DNA of 64,000 bases. Source: Amoebidium appalachense (lineage: Eukaryota > Ichthyosporea). Numbering within the stretch: position 1 is the first letter of the stretch; each line of letters begins with the position of its first letter. The position numbers were made by a program, and so were the translations under genes. Location of the stretch: assembly GCA_963693365.1 (NCBI GenBank), contig CAVNZM010000002.1:8742001-8806000 (forward strand), given 5' to 3'. Shown one piece after another: positions 22,087 through 37,640 of the stretch. The notes below the pieces were generated by a model. The model was not told the DNA's origin. It saw nothing but the letters and a program-made list of their open reading frames with translations, and ran no database searches.

Positions 22087-23319
22087 CGCGCGCGTGTTCC
22101 CAGGAGCACACCTCGTCTATTAGTACTAGCATGTGCACACACACATACATAAGGTTCTAACAGTTGTGTGTGTGTGTATATGCGCGGGCATGAATCTTTG
22201 TGTTTGCAGAGAAGTATATATGCAAATATCATATTGTGATGCATGTGTGCATGTGTCACGGTGCATCTACATGCAAAAAGCACTGTGTATTGCCCAAGAA
22301 GAGTCTTGATTTGTGCATGTAGAAGCGTTTGAGTGCATGTAAGGCTTAGCGTTACCGACTCCTGTGCAAGTTTGACTAGACTGGTAACCGACCCACTCCT
22401 TCCCTCCTCCTCTTCCCTCATCCATCCCCTACTTCATCCCCTCCCCCTCCCCCCCCCATCCCCCCTCCCCCCCGTTCGTTTTCAAAAAAAGGCATCCGCC
22501 CATGAAGTTCTTCCTGTAAATCAAATATTATTGCAGTGTTTATGTTACCTTAGAGAGAATCATTCCCATTCTATTCCCTGAAACCATGTTATCGCCAAAG
22601 GGCTAAAGAGTTTGGATAATGGAAGACGGGGGAACACAAGGACTAAAGGGCGGGTGGGGGGGGAAGGGGGGGGGGGGGGGGAGGGGGAGGGGGAGGGGGG
22701 GAGGGGGGTTCACATCAAGGCCAAAGGCGGGAAGAAGGGGAAGATTTGATGGGAAGGAGGAGGGAGAGTGAATGTCATGGGTGGGAAAGAAACCAAAACG
22801 GAGGGAGAGGGACGGTACCAGGGGAAGGAAGAACAAAAAGATAAAATCTTTTCGGGTTTGCGGTGTGTGTATGTGGGGGGGGGAAGGAAGGGGGAGGGGG
22901 GAGGGGGGAAAGGGGGGAGGGGGGGAAGGAAGAAGGGGGGAAGAAGAGGTGCACGGACACGGGGGGAGGGGGGGGGGAGGAAGGGAAGGAGGGAGGGATG
23001 CAGAGGGGGGGAGGGGGGGGGAGTGGGGAAAGAGAGGAGCGGATGGGATGGGGGGGGGGGGGGGGGGGGGAGGAAGAGAGCGACATACATGGGACGAGGA
23101 AGGGAATGGGGGCAGAGGGGGGTGGGGGGGGGGGTGCATACTTATCACCAACATATGTCGTTGCTATGCCACACTGGTCTATCCGGAGTGCAGCCAAACG
23201 GGCAGCAATATGTTTGGCCATTCCCTTGTTTCTATATTCGGGGCAGGTGTAGGCAATGCCTATGGCCCCGTATGGGTACGTGAGCATCCAGGAGACGGGC
23301 TCGTTGTTGATGTAGGCCG
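21918..23319 (-). CDS. GLYAT/FR47-like GNAT N-acyltransferase, two C-terminal exons
   Basis: Minus-strand exons 23319-23142 (178 bp) and 22023-21918 (106 bp, stop TAG) join in phase across an 1118-bp intron (donor GTATGC, acceptor GCGCGCAG). The joined peptide runs AYINNEPVSWMLTYPYG, YTCPEYRNKGMAKHIAARLA, GIATTYVGDN-NHASMAMMGKVGF. This matches the C-terminal GNAT half of glycine-N-acyltransferase-like proteins: a PVSW strand, the acyl-CoA-binding PEYRxKG loop, and the closing N-x-x-S...K-x-GF motif. Such enzymes move an acyl group from CoA to an amine such as glycine. The exon at 23319 starts with two bases of a split codon, so at least one upstream exon exists; candidates are at 26396-26459 and 27553-27652. 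The protein's middle part was not found. Substrate unknown. Confidence 0.8.
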
Positions 23320-23993
23320 CTGTGCGTGAGTGCGTGTGTGTGTGTGTGTGGGGAAGGGGGGGGGTGGGGGGTGGGGGGAGGGAGGGGGGGAGTAAGTGGG
23401 CGTGTGTGTGTGTGTGTGGGGGGGGGGGGGAGGGGGAGAGGGGGTGGGGGGGGGAGGTATGTGGGTGCGTGTGTGGGTGTGGGTGTGTGTGTGGGGGGGG
23501 GGGGGGGGGGGGGGTAAGTGTGTATGTGTGCGTGGGGAGGGGGGGGGGTAAGTGTGTATGTGTGTGTGGGGGGGGGGGGGGGGGGGGGGTAAGTGGGTGC
23601 GTGTGTGTGTGTGGCAGGGCGGGGGGAAGTGTGTGTGTGTGGGGGGGGGGGGGGGGGGGGATGGTGTAGGTTTGTGTGTGTGTGCGTGCATGTGTGTGGT
23701 GGATGCGTGCACGTGTGTGCGTGTATGTTGGCGGTCGGGGCCAGGATTGAGAGGCTGGTGGGTGTGTTTGAGATCACTGATTACGGGGGAGGGGACGGGG
23801 GGAGGGGGGATGGGGTGGGGTGGGGGCGGAGGTGGGGGGGAAATTTGAATTGGGAATACAGTACAGAGTACAACTGCAAATTGAGAGACACGGTGGAGAA
23901 TACATGGGGAGCTGTGTGTGTACCTTTTGGGGGGAGAAGGCAGGGGGGGGGGGGGGGGGAGGGGGGGGGGGTGGGGTGGGGTGGGGTGGGGGT

Positions 23994-24026
<33 letters not shown>

Positions 24027-25552
24027 TTTTAACCGTGCCCGTGTGTGGGTGTGCTCCTTTAGCCAACCAGAAGGCACGAAAATCAGCCCTGGGTTAGTAC
24101 CATACTGGATTCTAAGATTCTAGCTGGTCTAGTGTTAAGTCAACTAGCCCCTCCCTTCTCCTCCCCCCCCTCCCCCCCTCCTTCGCGCCCCCGTCTCCTT
24201 CTTCCCTCATCCACCCCCTCCCCTCCCCCCTCCGCTCCCTTCCCCCATTCCCCAGGGCGGGGAGGCGGAGGAGGGGGGGGGGGGGGGGGGGGGGGAAGGA
24301 AGGAAAGAAAAAAGAAGAGAAGAAAAAGAAAAGAAGAATCACCATGTCACTTCTTTTCTGCGACGCACACGCCCACAACCACACATAGACCACACTAACA
24401 GCATACACTCCCCCCCCCCCCCCCTTTCTCCCCCTCCTCCTCCCCCCCCCTCCCTCCCCTCCCAACCCCACTTTCCCCCTCCCTTCCCAACCCCCCCAAC
24501 ATTCCCTCCAATCAAAATCAACCATCAAAGTATTATATTTTTTTAGATTGAGTTTTTTTTTTTTTTTTAATATTGGGGCATCAGACAAAGTAAAAGAGAG
24601 GTATATAGTGAGAGTGTTGAAGTGGTTTCGATTCAAGGCTCGTCACGTATTTCAAACGACGTCATACTTGGGGAAGGGGAATGGGTGGGGGAGGGTGGGT
24701 GGGGGGGGGGGGGGGGGGGGGGGAAGGGGCGGGGGTGGGGGGGGGGAGGGGGGAAGGAGGAAATGCAGGAAGAATAGTGGGAACAGGGGGAAGCACAGGG
24801 GGGGTGAAAGGGGGAGGGGTGGGTGGGTGGGTGGGTAGGGGGGAAGAGGGGGGGGGGGGGGGGGGGGAGGGGGGGGGGGAGGTATATGACAGTTTACAGA
24901 GTGCGTACACAAACAGGACGGACAACAAAATGCAGATTTTCAGGAGGCACACAAAGAATATGCATCACAAGAAAAGGGAGGCGGAGGGGGAGGGGGGGAA
25001 GCTGAAAGGCTAGGGGAAACAGATGGGAAGCAGGTGGGGGCATGCGGATTGGGAGATGGGGGTTGGGTGGGCTTGGGGGGGGGGGGAGGGGAGGGGGGGG
25101 GGGGGGGGGGGGGGGGAAGGGGAAGGGAGTTACCGAGGGTGGGTAGGCTTGAGATCATGTATTGAATCAGTGTGAGAGGGTCGAGAAAACGTGTGCCGTA
25201 GGGCCAGGTACTGTGTGCAGAGGTAGGTCAGTGCACGCGGTGGTGTGGAGAACCAATTAGATGTTAGAGATTGGATGTGTGTGTGCACGTGCGTAGTGTG
25301 TGTGGGTATCTGTGTGGTTGTTGGTGTGTTTGTGGGCGGGATGAGGGGAGAGGGGCGAGGGGGGGGGAGGGCGGGGGAGGAGGGGGGGGATGTGTGCTTG
25401 ATGTGTGTCGATGGTGTGTGAGCGTGAATGGGGTGCATGTGTGTCTGGTGTGTGGGTGTGGGTGTGGGTGGGTTCCCGTATGGGTGCCTGCATGGGTGTG
25501 AGTATGTGTATGCGTGGGCGTGGGAGTGGTTGTGCGGGTGGAAGAGGGCATT

Positions 25553-25590
<38 letters not shown>

Positions 25591-25820
25591 AGAAAGACAC
25601 CGAAGATGGGTGGGTGTGTAGATCGTGGTGTGTGCGTGAGCGGCTGTGTGCGCAAGCGTGGGCGTCACTCAAGGAAAGAACATCGAATGATCAAGCCGGC
25701 CAGGGTGACATCAATGTTACTAAACACACACATACACAGAGGGAGGATGGGGGGACCGGCAACACACACATACACAGAGGGAGGATGGGGGACCGGTCAA
25801 TTAGATGACACACTACTTAA
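23320..25820. other. Probable intron of the acyltransferase gene, G-run rich
   Basis: In the minus-strand sense this is C-runs and (CA)n. It contains a TG/GGGG mosaic at 23330-23700 and ordinary islands at 24560-24660 and 25130-25270. At 25731-25798 a unit of about 41 bp (ACACACACATACACAGAGGG and onward to ACCGG) is tandemly duplicated. Missing exons for the central part of the acyltransferase could lie here; a minus-strand block at 25137-25205 has an acceptor and a GTAACT donor but its phase does not fit. Confidence 0.4.
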
Positions 25821-26086
25821 AACCAACCTCCGAATCTCCCATTTTAAGCCCCGACCGAGGATGATCCGATCGAGGATTTCGGTTGGCCCTGATGCGGCGA
25901 TTGAAATTCTCGAACATATCAAGCGATCGAGGATGTGACGTCATTTGTAAACAAAACGTCAGAATGACGTCATGCCCTGGATTGCTTTATTGATTCGAGA
26001 ATTTCAGGAGCCGCGACTGGGCCATCCGAAATCCTCGATCGCATCATCCTCGATGTTGTCCAAAATGGTAGATGTGGAGGTTGGTT
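25821..26086. mobile_element. Foldback/MITE-like inverted repeat with TGACGTCA at the hairpin tip
   Basis: Left arm 25821-25945 and right arm 25963-26086 are inverted copies at roughly 75-80% identity, separated by a 17-base loop. Outer ends start AACCAACCTCC on both sides. Inner ends both carry the palindrome TGACGTCA (25936-25943 and 25965-25972). Each arm read inward can encode a related peptide (RMIRSRISVGPDAAIEILE on plus; RMMRSRISDGPVAAPEILE on minus), both ending IK(R/Q)SR. No transposase is present, so it would be non-autonomous. It lies within the presumed acyltransferase intron. Confidence 0.7.
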
Positions 26087-26395
26087 AACAGGTTTGTGAA
26101 ACTTAGAAGACAAAGCCATAAACAACATGATTAAATGCACAGGTGTTTGGGGGGGGGGGGGGGGGGGGGGGTCTCTCTTTCCCTTTTTTCCTTCCCCTTC
26201 TCCCTCTTCTTTTTCTTTCTTTTTTTCCATTTCTCTTTTTCATTTTTTTCCCTTCCTTTTTTTTTTTTTTTTTGGGGGGGGGGGGGAGGTGGTGGTGGTG
26301 GTAAAGGGGGGAGGAGGGGGGTGGGTGGGTCACCGGGGTGGGTGGGTGGGTGGGTGGTGGTGGGGGGGGGGGGGGGGGGGGGAGGGGGGGGTTAC

Positions 26396-26459
26396 CTGAC
26401 AACCAAATCAGCGTGGGATAAGGAAAGGGGTCGAAGATTGAGACCGGGAACTTCCGGTA
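26396..26459 (-). CDS. Probable internal exon of the GLYAT-like gene
   Basis: Minus-strand block with acceptor CTTCCCCTCCAG and donor GTAACC. Its 64 bases read YRKFPVSIFDPFPYPTLIWL plus one split codon. The phase at its 3' end (1) is exactly what the exon at 23319 needs. The pattern (short strand, then D-x-F/W-P, then hydrophobic strand) resembles the N-terminal part of GLYAT proteins. Assignment to that gene is inferred from phase, strand and motif; at least one exon in between may be missing. Confidence 0.5.
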
Positions 26460-26775
26460 CTGGAGGGGAAGGGGGGGGGGGGGGGGGGTTAGTCGTGCTG
26501 TGGGATCTAACCAGAGATACGACAGGAATTCCAGGAATTCCAGGAATGTTCCAAAGCCATGAACCTGTGATTGCTGATGATAACGAAGCACATTTATGTT
26601 CATATATGATCGTTTCCAATTCCCTGTACACCACCAGCCCTACATGCATTGTTTTTGTCTCCCTTGTACTAATGGAGGCTCGTGCTACGCTACGTTTGGA
26701 AACGTTTAGAGACGATTTATTCGAGGACTTTTCACGATTACACATCAAAACAGCAAGGGGAAGGGGGGGGGGGGA

Positions 26776-26806
<31 letters not shown>

Positions 26807-26978
26807 GTGATGGGTGATAGGATACTGGGTGGAGAGCAAGAAACTATGCACGAGGGTACCTGTCGTATAGAGCGGTGCTCGGTTTTGATGTGTAACTTTC
26901 GGTGCTGGATGTTGATGTATTTTTTGGTTTTGCGTTCATTCCGCAACACAAATACCCCCCCCTCCCCCCCCCCCCCTC

Positions 26979-27015
<37 letters not shown>

Positions 27016-27552
27016 CTGCCCACGCACCCACCCACACACACCACTCCTTCGGTCTTGCCTACTCAGACATACACACAGAGTCTATGTTGTAACCGAATGT
27101 AGACAGCATGGGGTTTAAAACGGGGAACAAAAAAAAAAGGTCATTTTCATGTTCGTTAGACTAGATGGTGCATGTGCATGCATGTACCTATTCATCGGTG
27201 CGAACACACAGAATATTAAAAATGTAGAGCAGTGAATAAGGGAAAGAGAAGCCTGGGGGGTGGGGAGGGGAGAGGGAAGGAGAGAGGGGAAAGGGAGGAG
27301 GGAGAAAAGTGAGGTGTGGTGGGTGGGGTAGGGGCGGAGAGGCTGGGGAGGAGGGCTGGAGAGGGAAGGAGGAGGGAGAGGGGTGGCAGGAGGAAGGGAA
27401 AGGGAGGGACGGAGAATGGGAAAGGACACAGACAGACAGAGAGGGGTTGGCGGGGAGGGGAGAGGCGGGAAGGGGAAAGGAGGAAGGGAGGGAGGGAGTG
27501 AAGGAGGGAGAGTGTGTGAAGAGAGAGCGTGTGAGTGTGCGAAGGTACATAC
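26460..27552. other. Homopolymer-rich, presumed intron
   Basis: G-runs (26469-26487, 26766-26806), C-runs (26957-27011) and a purine-rich stretch (27230-27500). Ordinary islands at 26490-26760 and 26810-26950 have open frames on both strands but no recognised product. Confidence 0.4.
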
Positions 27553-27652
27553 CTGCATCCAATAAATCGTTGCTGACTCTTTCACATGTGAACAGGCCAC
27601 AGGGAGTATCCCACAAACAAGGAAGACTATTCGACCGGCTCTTGTAGTGTTC
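27553..27652 (-). CDS. Possible upstream exon of the GLYAT-like gene
   Basis: A 100-base minus-strand block lies between an excellent acceptor (CCCTGTCCTTTTCAG) and donor (CAG then GTATGT). One frame reads GRIVFLVCGILPVACSHVKE and on to IYWMQ, and leaves phase 0, which fits the exon at 26459. The alternative open frame (EHYKSRSNSLPCLWDTPCGL...) does not fit that phase. The splice sites make exon status likely; membership in the acyltransferase gene is inferred, and the start exon has not been found. Confidence 0.45.
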
Positions 27653-27967
27653 CTGAAAAGGACAGGGACAGGTGTGTGTGTGTGTTTGTTTGTGGTGGTG
27701 GTGGTTGTGGTGGTGTGTGTGTGTGTGTGGGGGGGGGGGGGGGGAGGGGGGGGGGGGGGGGGGGGGGGGGGATGGGGACGACGGGGGAGGGAGGGAGAGG
27801 GGGGGGGGGGGGAGGGAGGGAGGAGGGGTGTGGGTGGAAGGGGTGGGTGGGTGTGTGGGTGGGTGGGTGTGTTTGGAGGGTAGGAAACGGGGGGGGGGGG
27901 GGGGGGGGGTTGTTAAAATATACTGCACAGGAATGGATTTGAAGACCTTAAATCCGCAAATACCAGT
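27653..27967. other. TG- and G-rich spacer
   Basis: Interrupted (TG)n and GGT repeats followed by G-runs (27729-27771, 27891-27909). Nothing coding seen. Confidence 0.6.
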
Positions 27968-28655
27968 GCAGGAGATAGCACCAATACATATTTGTATATC
28001 ACCACAGCACCAACACGTATTTGCATATCACCATAGCACCAACACATGTGAGTATGTATAACCATAGCACATATCACCACAGCACCAACACGTATTTGCA
28101 TATCACCATAGCACCAACACATGTATGTATCACCATAGCACCAAAACATATTAGTATATCACCATAGCACCAGCACATATTAGTATATCAACATAGCGCC
28201 AACACATATGAGTATATATCACCATAGCACCAACACATATGAGTATATCACCATAGCACCAACACATATTAGTATATCACCATAGCACCAACACATATAA
28301 GTATATCACCACCAACACATATTAGTATATCACCATAGCACCAACACATATTAGTATATCACCATAGCACCAACACATATTAGTATATCACCATAGCAGC
28401 AACACATTGATATATCACCATAGCACCAACACATATTAGTATATCACCATAGCACCAGCACATATTAGTATATCAACATAGCGCCAACACATATGAGTAT
28501 ATATCACCATAGCACCAACACATATGAGTATATCACGATAGCACCAACACATATTAGTATATCACCATAGCACCAACACATATTAGTATATCACCATAGC
28601 ACCAACACATATTAGTGTATCACCATAGCACCAACACATATTAGTATATCACCAT
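27968..28655. repeat. 29-bp minisatellite, about 23 copies
   Basis: Tandem units of about 29 bp with core CACCATAGCACCAACACATA followed by TTAGTATAT. Variants (CAGCAC, GCGCC, ATGAG) and a few shortened units occur. A block of variants starting CAGCACATATTAGTATATCA at 28171 is repeated at 28456, an offset of 285 bp, so part of the array was itself duplicated. The unit length is not a multiple of three, so the array is not a coding repeat. Confidence 0.9.
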
Positions 28656-33186
<4,531 letters not shown>

Positions 33187-33788
33187 ATGGCTCACACCTA
33201 CCTTTCATCACTCAACTCGTTCATCACCACCCCACTAGATGACCTGCTAACATACCCACACTGCGGGGACACTGAACCCCACATTGCTGTTTCTGCCGCC
33301 GAGTCTTTAGCGCAAGAGGCGATAAGCGAAGTTCCTGCTTACAAGAAGCATGTTGGTGATGCGGCGGTGGGAGGTGGAGACATGGCTACAAAGGAGGTAA
33401 GGCCTAGGTGTCACTTTTAGCTTTTGTTGTTGTCCGACTTTCTTCTCAAGTTGTCCCTACAAAAACGCACTATCGTGCACAGTTGGCATTACTGAAATGA
33501 ATCCGACATGTGGACGTCGGTTGGTTCCCTTCCCTCGCGCCTCGCCACTCCCCCTCCCCCCAAAACATACACGTGTACTTTCTTTTCATCGCTCTTGGCC
33601 TCTCTACAACACTCTTGCCCAAGGGCTCAGTTTCCCCCCCTCGATCGTGTCCCCCGCCCTCTCCTCCTCCCCCCCCCCCCCCCCGGCCCCTACCCTCCCG
33701 CGCCCCCACACACACCGACCCAGGCCACACCACCGCTCTCCCACCTACCTCTCTTGTGTCCTGGCTTTTTCAAAACACAGGCACAGAA

Positions 33789-33819
<31 letters not shown>

Positions 33820-34166
33820 ATCTCCCCCCGAAATTCCCTTTCCAAATTCTCTGCCATTTTTTATTTAGCTTGCTCCACTTCTACCCCTCTTCCTTCTACC
33901 ACCACCAGGACCAGCCGCTTATGCGCACATGCGCAAACACACACAAGGAGAGGGAGGTGGGGGGGGGGGGGGGGGGGGAGAGGGAGAGGGGGAGAGAGAG
34001 GGGGGAGGGAGGGGGGGGGGGGGGAGGGGGGGAATAAGAGATAGAGAAGAGGGGAGAGGGAAGGGGGCGGTGGGTGGGTGGGGGGGGGGGGGGGACAAGA
34101 GGGAGAGTGAGAGAAGAGAGAGAGGGGGCGGGCGAGAGAGGAAAGAGTGTGAGATGTGACAGGGGA

Positions 34167-34209
<43 letters not shown>

Positions 34210-35943
34210 ACACAGAACCCTTTGTCTATCTCTTATTTATTGCATTCTCTCTCATTCTTTGCCAGAGAATGAAACAATTTAGCTCAAATCTGTGATGAAT
34301 CAATAGTTCTACACATGCACAGCCCCCCCCCCCCCCCCCCTTCTTCCACACACACACACACACACACACAGAAACACAGAAACGCACAGAAGCACCAAAG
34401 AATGAACCATAACGTTTCCCCTCTCTGCATGCAGGGAAAAATCCCCTTCAAGTCCCTCCCAATCACCAGTAAGCCCAACTACATAACAGTCCACCCTATT
34501 TCAGACCGGTCATGGGGGGGTTCAATCTATTCTTCGGATTTCATGCATTTCAGCTCGGGGTCGTCCGGAGAGCCAACATTCTGGGGTCGCGGGCCGGAGG
34601 ACGAAATTTCAATCGCGGTGCGATTTGAGCAAATTTTCAGGGATAACTTTTCAACTCACACCACGCCCACCCTTGCAATTATATGTTTTCCTTTGGGTGG
34701 ATGGGTGGGGGGGCTTTTCACCACCCTCTGCGTGAGATATCTCTCCCATAAAGGGTACATGGTAACACTAGTGACGCCGGGGAACAAAATGGACGAAATC
34801 CTCAAATTTGCGTCGCAAATCGGACCAAAGTTTAAGCAAACGGTGCTTTTAGGCTACCCCCCGTTCGTGAAGGGGGTAATCGACGCGGGCGTGGCTGCCG
34901 GGATCACCTGGCGGAATCTCAACGTGCGATTGGTTCTTGCAGGGGAGGTATTCTCTGAACGATGGCGAGATTTGGTGTGCGAGAGAACGGGTATAATCCC
35001 AAATTCGGAAGAGGCCTTGAAAGCCGTTGTATCCATATATGGAACAGCAGACGCCGGGGTCCTTGCGTGCGAAACTGTGCTGTCGGTACGGCTACGCCGG
35101 TGGCTCAACCAAAACGTAAATGTCGCGAGGGAACTTTTTCGCCGTGATCGGCTACCCACAATCGCACAGTACGATCCGTGCTCCCGATTGCTCGAGATCC
35201 ACCCAGATGATCAGACATTGGTTATCACTTCGCTACCGGGAGTCAGGGAAATGCACGGAAATTCTGGAAATTTGCAACGGGAAAACGAAATTGTTGGGGA
35301 AAAGGAACGAAGAGGTGCACCTGTGATCCGTTACTGCATCGGAGATGCCGGAGGGGTGATGTCGTTTGACAATATGATGAAATTTGCGACCGAGCGGGGG
35401 TTTTTGCTCACACAGGATGAAAAATCGATGCTCGAAGACGGCAAGAGTGCATGTGTGGGTGAAAATGGGTCTGTTGTAGTGCGGCACCTACCGTTTGTGT
35501 GGGTTTTTGGGCGCGCATTTTGGATGGTGTCGCTCTATGGGGCCAACGTGTATGTGGAAAACATCATGTCCGGACTTGAACACCCCCAGGTGCGAAAATT
35601 CGTAACGGGGAGATTCGTGTTGCGGGTGGAGGAGTTGAAAGACATGGAGGAAATTTTGTGTGTGAGGGTCGAACTTGCAGAGGGGGTCTATGAGAGAAGA
35701 GACGGGACAGGCAGTGGCGTTGAGGAGGGAAATGTGGAGATGGGGAAAGATTTGGGGTCTGTTGTGGTTGGGGGGGTCGATTGGGGGATTGAAATTGCAA
35801 AGATTGTAAGGGCGGAACTGGTTAGGGTGAATAGTGAATACACAAATTACGTTCCTGCCGAGAGACAAACCCCCCTTGTGAAGTTGTATCGGTTCGGAGA
35901 CCCGTGCTACTTTCCGATTGGGGTCAAGCATAAGTATACATAA
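33187..35943 (+). CDS. Phenylacetate-CoA-ligase-like adenylate-forming enzyme, two exons
   Basis: Exons 33187-33396 and 34435-35943, joined in phase 0 over a 1038-bp intron (GTAAGG...GCATGCAG), encode 572 residues. It belongs to the AMP-binding superfamily, nearest the PaaK/CapK branch (COG1541), which activates a carboxylate with ATP and passes it to CoA. The junction reads DMATKE-GKIPFKSLPITSKPNY, the lead-in typical of this branch. The phosphate-binding loop is FSSGSSGEPTFWGR (about residues 109-122). The adenine-binding YGTADAG is at about 272, in place of the commoner YGxTE. The C-terminus (IGVKHKYT) matches the short ending of PaaK-like proteins. No signal peptide. Substrate cannot be told from sequence. 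The first ATG of exon 1 is used, following the (CA)n tract directly. Confidence 0.88.
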
Positions 35944-36688
35944 TTGTGATGTTGTGTCTGTGTGGGTTTTGAACTAGTCACATGTAGCTCTTCACCTTTG
36001 TGTGGTTAAGTAGATGTGTACAGTACGTGTAGTATGCGGATGGGGAATATGTGTGGAAATCATAAACGTGCAGCAATTATTGATATGCTGTGCTGCCGCT
36101 TGGCTGTGGGTCGTTTCTATCTTTCTCTCTCCTTTTTTTTTTGTGTGTGTGTGTGTGTAGAGTTTCTGGTGTAAATCTTGTGCATGGATCTATGTGCGCG
36201 AGATGTCATTTTTACCCACGGTTTGAAATTGTAGAGCCTGTGTGGGTATAGTACATAAAATTTCGTTTTGTTGTTCAACTTGGTGATGTTTTTGTTGATG
36301 TGCTGTGTGTACAGCATAGTTACTGTAAGTTGTGTGGGTCGGTGGGTAGGTGCTGCTGGTGGTGATAATGTGTGTGCATGTGTTCGCCGGGGGGAGGGGG
36401 GGGGGGGGGAGGGGGGAGGGGGGGATGTTTAGAGAAGGGTTAGAAGGGATTTGACAGGGTCAGCTTGGCATGACGATCATCGAAAGTGTGTCTTGGCCCT
36501 TGGTTGGTTAGTTAGTAGAACTCAAAATGGGGACGTATAAGAAAGGGTTGAACTCGGAGCGAGCGACGCACCACACACACAGTGTCACAAACACACTGGG
36601 CCCCTCCCCGAACGAGACGTTGACTCTTGACAGACTGATCATGAGGTTAAATCTCCGTACCCCCCTCCGCCCCCCCTTTCCCGATCTC

Positions 36689-36721
<33 letters not shown>

Positions 36722-36933
36722 TTTCGCCCGGGGGACCGCCGCGTCACCCAATTTACACACCCACAATGTCGTCACTTCATGTGTAAACAAGCACGTGGCA
36801 CTGCACAAATGTATTGTTTTATACATGATCATACGATAACTTTAGTATATTAGTGGAATCAGCCGGCGCCCAAACCTAAAATCACATCCCCACGTGTGCG
36901 TAAATTTGTGTGTGTACAGTGTGTGTGTGTGAC

Positions 36934-37010
<77 letters not shown>

Positions 37011-37275
37011 CAGTGGGTGTGTGCGTGTGCGTGTGTGCGTGTGTACATCATGTTTGTGTGTGCACGTGCATGCACGTGCGCTCGCGTGTGTGCACTGTGT
37101 ACGTGCGTACGCGTGTCCACAAGTTTACGTGCCACGTGCCTACGCTTTCGTGTGTGCACCGTGGCGTGTGTGTGTGCAATTGTTGACAAGTGCACGTGTC
37201 TGCAGCGTGTCACGTGTGTATGCGTGTGTGTGTGTGTGTTTGTGTGTGCACGTGTGTGTGTGTGTGTTTGCGTGC

Positions 37276-37346
<71 letters not shown>

Positions 37347-37640
37347 TAAGTTGTATAATTGAGTTTTGTGTATGTTCACATGGTTCATGATGCACATGGT
37401 TCGCCGCCCGGCGGTGTCGGCACACTGAAGTTTGGTTGTGTTTTGGCAACCGATTTTTGATTGGAAGCGCGTCACGCGCGCTGCTTCGGCGCATTCTATT
37501 TCTTGGCAGATTACGCAACCCGCGGTTCCGAACAAATCCAAGGGTCGGTTATTACTGGAGGCACCAGAAATATATATCAAAGTCTTTTTTTTTTACACAC
37601 CCATGGTCCTTCCACAAATCCAGACCCAGCAACCTTACCC
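35944..37640. other. Intergenic with (TG)n
   Basis: Nothing coding recognised. G-run at 36400-36424, C-run at 36691-36720, (TG)n at 36941-37008 and 37281-37340 separated by a TG/CACGTG mosaic. The last 250 bases lead into the Kre9-like gene. No signal-peptide exon was found here, although the next gene's product would be expected to have one. Confidence 0.45.

Noticed and set aside
27968-28655. CRISPR array
   Set aside because: Units are contiguous with no unique spacers, and the context is a eukaryotic genome with introns; it is a minisatellite.
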